From Pelagophyceae sp. CCMP2097 (taxonomy: Eukaryota; Sar; Pelagophyceae): a DNA stretch of 33,055 bases. Numbering within the stretch: the stretch's first letter is position 1; each line of letters opens with the position of its first letter. This document shows positions 1 to 7,982 of the stretch, piece after piece. The stretch lies in NCBI GenBank assembly GCA_026770575.1, contig MU657171.1:305276-338330 (forward strand), given 5' to 3'. A program made the position numbers and the translations under genes. Below the pieces are notes generated by a model that worked only from the letters and a program-made list of their open reading frames with translations, was not told the origin of the DNA and made no database searches.

Positions 1-37
1 TCTTCCCAAAGGTGGAACCTCACGGATGGACCCGGCG

Positions 38-83
38 ACAGACAAACAGACAGACAAACAGACAAACGGACAGACAGACATAA
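38..83. repeat. ACAG/ACAA tetranucleotide microsatellite
   Basis: The stretch is an imperfect tandem array of ACAG, ACAA and ACGG units with a 4-bp period. It lies just outside the bacterial-type island and looks like ordinary eukaryotic simple-sequence DNA. No function is implied. Confidence 0.85.
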
Positions 84-109
84 TTGCCCCTGGTAATCCT
101 TCAATCAAA

Positions 110-170
110 GGACCCGAAGGGCCCTTGCCGTAAACTGACGTTGAATAAACGGCAAGGACCCTTCGGGTCC
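110..170. repeat. 61-bp hairpin with 22-bp arms at the island edge
   Basis: Arms at 110-131 and 149-170 are reverse complements with one mismatch in 22, around an 18-nt loop. The right arm also contains a 15-bp near-palindrome (GGACCC-TTC-GGGTCC), so several folds are possible. It abuts the point where the truncated ABC-ATPase reading frame loses recognisable homology. It could be a miniature inverted-repeat insertion, a transcription terminator or a recombination scar. It has no poly-T tail on either side, which argues against a simple intrinsic terminator. Confidence 0.8.
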
Positions 171-288
171 TCAATAAAAATACACGTTCACCAAGCTTAA
201 GTTGCCATTCTGGTATGGACAAAACGCTAGCAGTGTCTTTCGAGTAGGCATAACGCAAATTCTCAATTTCAAGAGCAAACGATGACAT
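171..288 (-). pseudogene. ABC transporter ATPase, N-terminal fragment only
   Basis: A frame opens at the ATG at 286-288 (minus strand), nine bases after a good AGGAG Shine-Dalgarno sequence. It encodes about 39 residues typical of an ABC ATPase N-terminus: an early strand with L-R-Y-A-Y, then L-G-E-R-V-F-L-L, which normally leads directly into the Walker A loop. Instead, after that Leu-Leu the frame enters the hairpin at 110-170 and becomes unrelated sequence, so Walker A and everything after it are missing. It is divergent from the DUF3299 operon, a usual arrangement for bacterial transport loci. The family assignment rests on this short stretch and on context. The fragment cannot be a working ATPase. 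Confidence 0.6.
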
Positions 289-386
289 CTTATAGGCTCC
301 TTTTTACTTTCAGCTACTTTTTTTAATTGTTATTTTATATCATTTGATTCGTGCGTAAACAAGTTATCTGGGCAGGTACATTTTAA
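289..386. promoter_or_regulatory. AT-rich divergent bacterial intergenic region
   Basis: This 98-bp AT-rich gap separates the leftward ABC-ATPase start from the rightward DUF3299 start and should hold both bacterial promoters. The ATPase side has a clear ribosome-binding site (AGGAG). The rightward gene has only a weak purine-rich AAGTGAAAG before its ATG. I cannot choose -35/-10 boxes with confidence. Confidence 0.45.
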
Positions 387-964
387 GTGAAAGTAATGTT
401 AACTATACATCGACTTGTGTTTGTTCTACTGGTTGCAGTTAGCTTCTCAATTGGCAAAACCGCTATTGCGGGTGCTAAATATAATGAGATTGAATGGACA
501 CAACTGATGCCTGCAGGTGATTTGGCGGCATTGCTTAATCCACCTGATTTTTTACTTAATATTGAGGATGGCGAAGATAATGACAATATCGAATCTCTCA
601 GTACTTTAAGTGAATCAAACGAAACCGCAAAACGCTTTGAACAAGCGCTTCAGTCTATTCGTGTGATTGAAGCCTTTGATCAGACGCGCATTAGATTACC
701 GGGTTTTATCGTACCATTGCAGTCTGATGAGCAGCAGCGTGTCACGAATTTTTTTATTGTGCCGTATTTTGGCGCTTGCTTACACATGCCACCACCCCTC
801 CTAATCAAATCATTTACGCTGAGTATCAATCCGGTGTTCAGCTCAACACTCTGCTCGATCCTTATTGGTTTGAGGGAACCTTGCAAATAGCTCATACCGT
901 GAATGGGCTGGGCAGTTCAGCGTACACATTGCGATTGGATAGGTATTACTCATATGAGGACTAA
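387..964 (+). pseudogene. DUF3299 periplasmic protein, frameshifted
   Basis: The start at 387 gives a signal-peptide-like N-terminus (basic, then a hydrophobic stretch ending near Ala-Gly-Ala). The body shows DUF3299 hallmarks: an early W-x-x-L-M-P, then L-P-G-F-I-V-P-L, then V-P-Y-F-G-A-C-L-H-M-P. The frame then fails in a run of four C residues (795-798), and the family's continuing Pro-Pro-Asn-Gln motif resumes one frame away (about 797-964), ending Y-Y-S-Y-E-D. One extra C in that run would restore continuity. The change is either a real single-base deletion or a homopolymer sequencing error. The function of DUF3299 is not established; the signal sequence implies export. The paralogue at 2185 is intact and offers a direct comparison. 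The stop lies six bases before the duplicated start of the next gene. Confidence 0.8.
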
Positions 965-1684
965 ATTATTATGGTGCGAATAAAAGATGGGAGCATTAGG
1001 GACCTTCACTTTTTCTAACCAGTTTCTAACTCGACCAGTTTCTAACTAGAAACTGGCAGTTTCTAACTAGAAACTGGTTAGAAAAAGTGAACCTCGGGGT
1101 TCAGGCGATAGTTAGAAAAACTTTATGGAGTTAGAGCCAAGCCGACCGGGCTGCGCGCATCTCCTTCTCCGGCCGATGCGCCCCGCGCGCTCAGATCCGC
1201 CAGACTCGACGAAGGAAAATATAACGCACTTGCATTCAACGGCGAGTCAACGGCCCCCAATCGACCGGCCGCGGGCGCCTCGATGGAGGCTGCGGCACGA
1301 TCGGCCGCCTCCCCCGCTTTGGCGGCGCGCCGGCACCGCCGCGCGTCGCGCGCGCGCTGCGCGGCGGACCTGGGCGCGCCCCGCCCACGGGCGTTCGCGA
1401 TAAGTCCGTTCAACCCTCTCTTTTCCTGTTGTGCAAGGTCAGTTCGACGCAAATACACGAGTTTCTAACTAGTTTCTAACTCGAATTTTCTACCTGCCAG
1501 GTAGAAATCTGGAGTTTCTAACTAGTTTCTAACTGGTTTGACGCAATTACACGAGTTTCTAACCAGTTTTTAACTAGGTAGAAAAAAGTGAAGGTCCCTA
1601 TTATTACTTTTGCCAGTATTACTCATATGAGGACTAAATTATTATGGTGCGAATAAAAGATGGGAGCATTATTACTTTTGTCAG
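944..1684 (+). repeat. 68-bp tandem duplication, first copy split by the foldback element
   Basis: The unit beginning TATTACTCATATGAGG occurs twice. Copy one is 944-997 plus 1603-1616, separated by the element at 998-1599. Copy two is 1617-1684, uninterrupted. The copies differ at a single base (CCAG versus TCAG at the end). Each carries the end of the DUF3299 frame and the start of the downstream gene, so copy two preserves an intact 5' end for the gene at 1644. Confidence 0.9.
998..1599. mobile_element. Non-autonomous foldback/MITE-like element A (602 bp)
   Basis: The ends are inverted repeats beginning AGGGACCTTCACTTTTT at 998 and finishing with its near-complement at 1599. Each side is followed by repeated GTTTCTAACT-type motifs, and the left end folds back on itself (998-1093). 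Read this way, the insertion is flanked by a 3-bp direct repeat, ATT (995-997 and 1600-1602). A TA/TTA-type target is possible if the ends are trimmed differently. The core is very GC-rich, unlike the surrounding AT-rich bacterial-type DNA. There is no transposase; ORFs inside are low-complexity Arg/Ala shadows. The block at 1133-1210 aligns with 29604-29681 in the second element of this window. The superfamily is not determined. Confidence 0.85.
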
Positions 1685-2123
1685 TATTGTCATCTCTAGT
1701 TTTTCATTTTCAACTCACGCCTGCGATTATCATGACCCAAGGGGGTTTGGAGCTTTTAGTCATATGACGCAATTTGGGCAAACATATCCATTAATGCAGC
1801 GCCACTCGTCTGCATTTGTTTCTGCAGGACTGTCGCTAAAACATGAGAAGACTATAGTTACCTCGATTGCTAAAACTCAGAGTGTCGATATAAATTATCA
1901 TTTACCGACTGAATATAAAAATGTGCAGTTACGCTTTACCTCCAGCGAAGACATTTTACTGAAAACTAGCAACAATATTTCAATAGATGCGCTTAACGTT
2001 GTCTACACAATAGATTTCGTCGCAAAGGCAAACGGAGATAATCACATCTTAATATGGATTGATGCGATGGAAGGGTCTTTACCTTACTCGAAGGTACAGC
2101 GAATTGATGTTAAAGTTAATTAG
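1644..2123 (+). CDS. Small exported hypothetical protein of the DUF3299 operon
   Basis: The 159-residue product begins with a hydrophobic signal-like stretch ending near residue 26 (T-H-A-C), followed by a short His/Asp/Gly-rich segment and a beta-rich C-terminal half that could be an immunoglobulin-like fold. I do not recognise a named family. Its Cys just after the hydrophobic stretch is not a strong lipobox. The start has a GAGG element 10-14 bases upstream, supplied by the second copy of the 68-bp duplication. An identical ATG at 971 in the first copy runs into the inserted element and cannot make this protein. The position between two DUF3299 genes implies a periplasmic partner. Codon use and base composition match the DUF3299 genes, not the GC-rich flank. 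Confidence 0.7.
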   Translation: MVRIKDGSIITFVSIVISSFSFSTHACDYHDPRGFGAFSHMTQFGQTYPLMQRHSSAFVSAGLSLKHEKTIVTSIAKTQSVDINYHLPTEYKNVQLRFTSSEDILLKTSNNISIDALNVVYTIDFVAKANGDNHILIWIDAMEGSLPYSKVQRIDVKVN

Positions 2124-2184
2124 TATTTTTTCGCAAACAACACAATCATTGATCAAAATAACTTGAAGATTTTATTAAACGATT

Positions 2185-2856
2185 ATGAACAATATGGCTA
2201 AAATTTTTGTCTTTTTCATTACATGCTTGCTACTTGGTGTGGCTGCCGGTTATGCCTATGTAAACTTCCAACCGACACTTGCACAATGGTTGTTATTCAA
2301 ACCCAAACTCTATCAAACTGACGAGGCGCACCTGCAAAATAAGTATCGAGCACTTAGTCCTATTTTGCAGGTCCAATGGTCGCAACTGCTGCCTGATAAT
2401 GAAAAGTCAGTATTAGAAAAATATCAACAAACGCAGGCAAGTACGACAACCGAATTAGCCGCCACCATTTTTTTGTCTTTGCAAGCCAGTACTGACAATG
2501 AGTATGGTGATGCAATGATTTCTACCAACAGCGTGGATACGTTTGATAACAAAGCGGTGTCTATTGCTGGTTTTATTGTGCCTGTAGACTATGTTGCGGA
2601 TCGGAGCCTAAATCATATTTTTATCGTGCCGTATTTTGGCGCGTGCCTACATTTTCCAGCACCACCACCTAACCAAATGATATTTGCGCACCTAAACAGC
2701 GGCTTCGCCGCTTTTGACATAAACCAAGCCTATCGCTTGGATGGCATTTTTCGCCGAGGTTTGTTTGAAGACCCTTTAGATACCTCGGCTTACATTCTTG
2801 ATGTGGTCTCTATCGAGCCTTATTATGACAATCCAGATAATTTTAGGCGGCATTAG
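2185..2856 (+). CDS. DUF3299 family protein, intact paralogue
   Basis: The 223-residue product has an N-terminal membrane anchor or signal (about residues 5-25), then a linker with Q-W-S-Q-L-L-P, and a C-terminal DUF3299 domain with I-A-G-F-I-V-P-V, F-I-V-P-Y-F-G-A-C-L-H-F-P and P-P-P-N-Q. The length is normal for the family. The biochemical function is unknown. From memory, related genes in gammaproteobacteria occur near ABC transporters, consistent with the divergent ATPase fragment at 171-288, but I could not verify this. It is the third gene of the rightward operon, 61 bp after the previous stop, with only a weak ribosome-binding site. It is intact, unlike the first DUF3299 copy. Confidence 0.85.
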   Translation: MNNMAKIFVFFITCLLLGVAAGYAYVNFQPTLAQWLLFKPKLYQTDEAHLQNKYRALSPILQVQWSQLLPDNEKSVLEKYQQTQASTTTELAATIFLSLQASTDNEYGDAMISTNSVDTFDNKAVSIAGFIVPVDYVADRSLNHIFIVPYFGACLHFPAPPPNQMIFAHLNSGFAAFDINQAYRLDGIFRRGLFEDPLDTSAYILDVVSIEPYYDNPDNFRRH

Positions 2857-2960
2857 ATTTTTTTTAAAGACCCATATAGGAATTCCTAATCTTCAAGCGA
2901 CAAAGTCGACAGTCATTAAGAATCTGTACTCGTCTGTTTTCAGCGGGGGAGAGCGATGAA
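2857..2960. other. Right junction between bacterial-type and GC-rich DNA
   Basis: Composition changes from AT-rich to GC-rich over about 80 bp after the last bacterial stop codon. The interval has a poly-T run (2860-2867) and the palindrome AGGAATTCCT (2879-2888), which also occurs near 15387 in the algal part. No target duplication matching the left edge of the island is visible, so the exact junction cannot be set. Confidence 0.5.
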
Positions 2961-3221
2961 CTAAAGCACTGCCGCCGCCGCCTCGACGCCGACGGCGCCG
3001 CAGACGTTCGGCGGCTGCGCGACGGACTGGGGCCCCGGCGCAGCCGACGTGCTCGCCACGGGCGCGGCGACGGTCTGCGGCGCGGGCTTCGCGGCGACGG
3101 TCTGCGGCGACAAGGCCGCGCCGCCGCCGCCGAACGACATTGCGACGCGAGCGGCGGCAAGGCGGCCGCTGGGTTGGGACGCCAGCCCAGACGACACGCC
3201 CGCGAGCGCCGCGAGCGCCAT
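2961..3221 (-). CDS. Doubtful small Ala-rich ORF beside the junction
   Basis: The 86-residue minus-strand frame has a hydrophobic Ala/Leu N-terminus followed by a basic, Ser/Ala-rich stretch that loosely resembles a plastid-targeting presequence, then a low-complexity repeat of [15 protein letters not shown]. No domain is recognisable. It stops almost exactly where GC-rich sequence begins, so it may be the 5' exon of a gene cut off by the bacterial-type island, or chance coding in GC-rich DNA. Other frames here are similarly open. Confidence 0.25.
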   Translation of the reverse strand: MALAALAGVSSGLASQPSGRLAAARVAMSFGGGGAALSPQTVAAKPAPQTVAAPVASTSAAPGPQSVAQPPNVCGAVGVEAAAAVL

Positions 3222-3781
3222 GCAAACTAAAATTCAGAGCCAACCCATCGCGACCATACCCGGGTGACAACGCAGGCTCTGACACGAGCGAGGCGTCGAG
3301 CGTTCCTCACGTTGAGGGCTCCGACTTCTCGTGACATGTTGAATGCTCACCGGTACCCTTCTCTGAAAACGCGAAGCGGTTAAGGAAGATTTGATTTGTA
3401 CTTTACGAAGGGGGCGCTGGCTCCTGATCCACGCAAGTTGTGGGCAACCCACTCGGGCAGTGCGTCAGATCGATACCCTCTTGGGCCAGCCCCACCCAGG
3501 GTGGATCTTAAGCAAGCAAGTCCCTAGTCCTCGCTTAGTTTCGGATTCTGGAGTGTCCAAAACACTCCCCGGGTACACCCTCGTGCCTCGTGCCTCTTGG
3601 TATTCCCTCGCGAGACGTAGCAGTAGTGCTCGAGCGCTCTCGTGGGTCCCCTTCCGGTTCGCCTCGTATCATTTGAACTCGACTGACGTCATGACAACTT
3701 CTCACCGGGGTGCAATTGCACGACGCTCACCGCAACGAAATCGAAGGCGCGGCGTTGCCACGCGGCGGCGGGCGGCGCGCC
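3222..3781. other. Gene-free upstream region of the kinase gene
   Basis: This stretch lacks a convincing gene. It contains a small inverted repeat at about 3550-3568 (GGAGTGT/ACACTCC) and the motif ACCCTTCTCTGAAAA at 3355-3369, which recurs before the coiled-coil gene near 15427 and 15462. It presumably includes the kinase promoter; no TATA box stands out. Confidence 0.4.
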
Positions 3782-5439
3782 ATGGGCAACTGCGGGTCGA
3801 ATGCGTCGACGCAGCTGCCGGCGCGGCTCGTCTCGCCTTGCGCGTTTTCGTCCAAGTACACGCGCACCGTCACCGGCGGCCGCAAGGACATTGACACGTT
3901 CCTCGGCAAAGGTTCTTTTGGAAATGTCGTGCTGTGCGTCAAACCGGAAGCGGGGCCTTTGTGTGACGCGGTCGCAGGTGCGAGGAGATTTCGTCGAAGA
4001 GCACGCGCGCGCTGAAGATTATCAAGAAGAATGCGACGCACGGCGCTGCAAAGATGGTGCGAGCGCTGTCGACGGAGATCGAAATATTAAGGCGGTGCGG
4101 CGCGCACGAACACGTCCTGCAGCTCTTCGACGCATTTGACGCGCCCCATCGCGTGTTGCTCGTCCTCGAGCTCGCGACAGGAGGCACTCTGTTGGCGCGC
4201 GCGACTCGCGGCGACTTTTCCGAGCGCCTCGCCGCCATCGCGACGCGGCAGATCTGCAGCGCTTTGGAATATCTGCACGGCCTCCGCATCGTGCACCGCG
4301 ACGTTAAGCCTGAGAACGTGCTCTTGCGCGACGCGCACTCGTTCGTCGTCAAGGTCGCCGATTTCGGAGTCTCTGCCATCCTCGGGGCCACCGGCGTTTT
4401 GGCGGCGGATGTTGGCGCGCAGGACTTTGGTATGCTGATGCAGAGCTTTGTGGGTACAAAAGTGTACGCGGCGCCTGAGATTCTGAGGCACGAGGCCTAC
4501 GGAGAAAACGTCGACGTCTACTCGACGGGCGTCCTCCTCGCCCTCCTCCTGACGGGGAGGCACCCGTTGACCGACGTCGCAGTCGATACCAATTTAGCCC
4601 TCGCCAGCGCAGACGTCGACCACCTCATCGACTTTCGGGAAGGGCAGTGGAGGACCGTCTCCAAAGAAGCGGTCGACGTGGTGCGCCGCCTGGCGACGAC
4701 GGACCCGAAGAAGCGGCCCTCGGCGGCACAAGCGCTCCAGCTCGACTGGATCAAGAATCTCGAGGAGCTGGCCTCGGACGACCCTTTGCCCGTCGAGGCC
4801 TTGAGGGGCCTGCGCAGAATCTCCGTGGACCGCGTCCAATCCTTGGCGCTCCGCATCGTCACCGCGTCGGCCGCCGCGCCCTCGTCGCCCAATGCGGCCG
4901 ACGCCTCGAAGCTCAACGACTTTTTCGTAAGAGCGGATAAAGTCTTTGACAGGCTCGACTTTGACGCCACGGGCGTCGTCCGGCGCAGCGAGCTCCACGC
5001 CGCCGCAGAGGGCGCGGGCATCTGCGCCAAGGACCTGGACGACGCCTTCGACAACGCCGACTTGGATGGCACGGGCGTCGTATCGCGGGACGAGTTGCGA
5101 GCCTCGCTCCTCGCAGACTCGCAGGACCTCGTCGACTCGTTGATGCACGTCGCGTTTGCGCGCATGGACGTCTCCCACACGGGCAAGGTGAACGCCAAGG
5201 ACGTCGTCGACGCCGCGAGGTCGCTGGGCATCAAGGGGCTCACGCAGGAGACTGTGAAAAAGTGCATCGCGCGCCACGACGTCGCCGGCGACGGCGAGCT
5301 CTCCTTTGACGAATTCTTCGCGATGATGCACCACCTCGGCGGACCCGACGCGACCGCAGACGGCGGCGCGACCGCAGACGGGGGCGCGACCGCCGACGAC
5401 GCCGCAAGCGCCGCCGGCGTGCGAATCGCCGCCGCCTGA
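3782..5439 (+). CDS. Calcium-dependent protein kinase (CDPK-like), 537 aa, two exons
   Basis: A Ser/Thr kinase domain is followed by four EF-hands. The start gives Met-Gly-Asn-Cys-Gly-Ser, a strong N-myristoylation site with an adjacent Cys for palmitoylation, so membrane attachment is expected. Visible elements are the Gly loop G-K-G-S-F-G-N-V (from residue 42), the Lys of A-L-K (64), H-R-D (157-159), D-F-G (179-181) and an APE-type motif. EF loops begin near residues 378, 414, 447 and 490; all look usable, though the third is divergent (D-V-S-H-T-G). An intron at 3934-3977 (44 nt, GTGCGT...CAG) splits the N-lobe, and splicing it restores the frame. CDPKs phosphorylate targets on calcium binding; the substrate here is unknown. 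The gene converges with the calpain-like gene, 71 bp apart. The C-terminus carries a short Ala-Thr-Ala-Asp-Gly-Gly repeat. Confidence 0.92.
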
Positions 5440-5510
5440 CGCGCGCCGCCACTTTTCATAATTTTGTGCCGTCGGCAACGACCAGGGACGGCGGATTGCG
5501 CGAGTGTACA

Positions 5511-7856
5511 TTACAAGAGGCCTCCGGTGAGCGCGGCGACCCTTTGTTGCAGCAGCGTGCGCTCGTACTGGAGCTGGTGCGCGTGGCTCCACATTTTGCC
5601 AATGGCGACGGAGAGCTCCCGTACGCCGATGGCGGCCTGGTCCAGGTGCCTGCGCGGCGACGCATTCGGCAGACGAGCATGCGGCACGAAATGCAGGAGG
5701 GGCGCACGGCGGCAGCGCGTAGGCGGGGAGTTGGGCGTGCAACACCTCGACGGCGGAAACGGCGTCGGTCAAGTCCGTTTTCCCCACCGTCGGCGCGGTC
5801 TCCGCGTCGGAGATGACTTCGGCGTCGTTGAGGAGGACGTGCGGCTGCGGCGACTTTGTCGTGACGGAGACGGCGCCTCCGCAGGCCTCTTTTGCCGTGA
5901 CGGGAATGATTGCGTACTGCCCGGCGGCGAGGTCGAGGTGGACCGTGACCGTGTGCCGCTGCTCGAGGGCCGCGGAAGAGTATCTGAGGTTGGCGTTTGT
6001 GACCGCCGCGAGCTTGGAGGCGCCGAAACGCGGGCCCCAGGCGTGCGACGCGACGACGACACCGAGCGATACAAGGTCGCCCCCACCGTCCCGCGAGACC
6101 TCGACGCAGACTTGGGCGGCCTCGGGGAGGTCGAGGAAGAACTGCGGGTTGGAGACCCACCCGGCGTGGTCGAGGCAGCCGCCTTGCATCGTCGGCATGT
6201 CGGCGCATCGGCGCTGGCATGTCCAGACGGCCGCGTCGAAGATGCGGCAGACATAGACAGTGGAAAACGCTTTTTGGATCTCTGAAACGTCGAGCCAAAA
6301 CGTCTGCGAATCGCCGGCGTCAAAGTCGCAAGCCAAAACCGCATCCGCCGTCCAGCTCGGCGAACCCACGGCCCACCTGCCCTTGACAGTGCCGCCCCGC
6401 GCCCACTTGTTCGAGAGCTGCACGAGCTTCGCGCCGGCATGGTCCACGATTCGGAGCACGCCGTAGCAGCGGCCTTTCAAGAGGCCGTCGGCGCCCGAGT
6501 TGGTTTCGCTGGAAAAGCCGCACACGCCCTGCTCCAACCACAAGCCGAGGTTTCGCCACAAGTCGTCGCCCGCGCAGGTTGCGACGTCGCGGCGCGCGTG
6601 CGCCGGGCCGCCCGTCAGCGCGTGCAGCGCCTCGTCGACGGAGACGTTGCCGTCGCCCAAAGCCTCGTACGACCCTAAAACCTTGGCCCAGGCCTTTTCA
6701 ACGAGCATGACCCAGAGCTCGGAAGCGTCCGTGGACCGCGCGAAGAAGCGGTCGCCCGATGCAAAAATCGGAAAAAGGTCGTCTACGAAGACGACGCTGG
6801 ACTGGCCGCCGCGCCAGAGGTTGACGGCGTAGCGGCCGCGGGCCTCCTGGCCCGTCTTTGAGAAGATGCGTCTTACGGCCTCGCGCCGCGTCATCAAAAT
6901 CGCCAAAGCGCTCAGGAGCCACGCCTCGCTCAGAGCGCCCTCTACGATCTGGCCGTAGTTCGTCTCAGACGTAAATAGTTTTGGCGTCGACGCTCCCAGT
7001 TTGAAAAACTCGCCCGGCCGCTGCAGCGTCACCACGCCGGCCTGTCTAGGCAGCCCCGGCGGCGGGCGGGCCGCGTCGCGGAAGAGTGGCACGCCTCCGT
7101 CGAACCAGAGCGTTCCGGGCTCGAGCGCCACCTCCGAGGCGCCCTCGGTAAAGTAGTCGAGGAGGGCGCGGATGGTCGGCTCCGTCAGGACGAAGCGCTC
7201 GAACTCGACGAAGGCGATCTCCTCGTCTTCCTCGCGTTTTGCCTTGAGGAAGGCCCATTTTGTCATTCGTTCAAACTCCAACATCGTTGGCGGGACGACG
7301 TTGCGGTCCACCTTGCCGCACCCCGCGGCCACGGTGCGGAGGAGGATGGTGAGCTCGTCGAGGTTGAGGTCGCCGGTGCCGTTAAAGTCGAAGAGAGCGT
7401 GGACACAGCGGATCTTCTGCGGCGCCCCGAGGCGAGAGACCAAGATCAGCGCCGAGATGAGTTCAAAGGCGTCGACGAGCTTGTTCCGGTCCGTGTCGAA
7501 GACGTCCGCGAAGATAGACGCAGCCGTATTCGGGTCCAGGCCCAGCAGCACTTTAGCATGCTTAGGGCCCAGCGCCAGACGCCTACGCGCCTCCCGTCCG
7601 CAAGCCGAGGCGTTTGCCGAAATAGCAGACGCCGCGCGTCGGACCCGCCGAGGTCGTGCTTGTGCCGTAACAGAAGCTGCGGAGGACGACGTCTCCGCAA
7701 GAAGGCTGGGGATCCGCAAGGCCTCTTGCGGCCGATGGCGACGATTCAGGCCACGCTACTCACCTCGTCGATCTCCTTGGTGTCGTACGCCGTGAACCCG
7801 CGGACGCGCGGCTCGACATCGGCGCGGCCCTGCAGCGTGCTCCCCCGCGCCCCCAT
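5511..7856 (-). CDS. EF-hand calpain-like protein, catalytically dead
   Basis: The protein combines N-terminal EF-hand loops (F-D-T-D-R-N and F-D-F-N-G-T-G-D), a CysPc-type calpain core and a C-terminal beta-sandwich (calpain domain III-like) ending in an amphipathic helix. The catalytic Cys of G-x-x-x-D-C-W is replaced: the sequence reads S-E-A-W, Ala codon 6922-6924. The His of K-G-H-A-Y is Arg in K-G-R-C-Y (6469-6471). Only the Asn survives (S-N-K-W, 6409-6411). It should bind calcium and partners but not cut peptides. The 3' intron at 5650-5707 (GTGCGC...CAG) restores a frame ending at 5511. The first exon (7764-7856) starts Met-Gly-Ala-Arg-Gly-Ser, another myristoylation-like N-terminus, and ends at a GTGAGT donor; the acceptor may be 7676/7677, and a further short intron near 7561-7586 is needed. 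Those 5' joins are tentative. Total length is about 735 residues. Confidence 0.82.
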
Positions 7857-7982
7857 GGGCCCGAGGCCGACGACCGATCTCCAGCGCTGGAGGTAAATGT
7901 CAGGTATTTCTTGGTAAAATACTCCCGACCCTGGGTCTGAACATGTCTGAACATAGGCGATAGTAAAAGGCGTCGTAGGAAC
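7857..7982. promoter_or_regulatory. Compact divergent promoter, calpain-like gene / DDX54
   Basis: Only 126 bp separate the two divergent start codons, so both promoters and 5' leaders must fit here. The middle is less GC-rich than the genes (TAAATGTCAGGTATTT and a repeated ACATGTCTGAACAT region) but has no clear TATA box. Confidence 0.5.

Noticed and set aside
110..170. Hairpin as an intrinsic transcription terminator
   Set aside because: Not excluded, but no U-run follows on either strand and it sits inside the broken ATPase frame, so it was listed as a repeat.
1123..1468. Arg/Ala-rich ORFs on both strands within element A
   Set aside because: They are low complexity, mutually overlapping and have no transposase motif.
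998..1599. Assigning element A to Tc1/mariner or Harbinger
   Set aside because: The clearest target duplication is ATT, but TA/TTA readings are possible and there is no transposase, so the superfamily is undecidable here.
4594..5510. Extension of the calpain-like frame leftwards across the kinase gene
   Set aside because: Past 5708 the frame turns into Arg/Ala/Gly shadow sequence; an intron at 5650-5707 gives a sensible helix and stop at 5511 instead.
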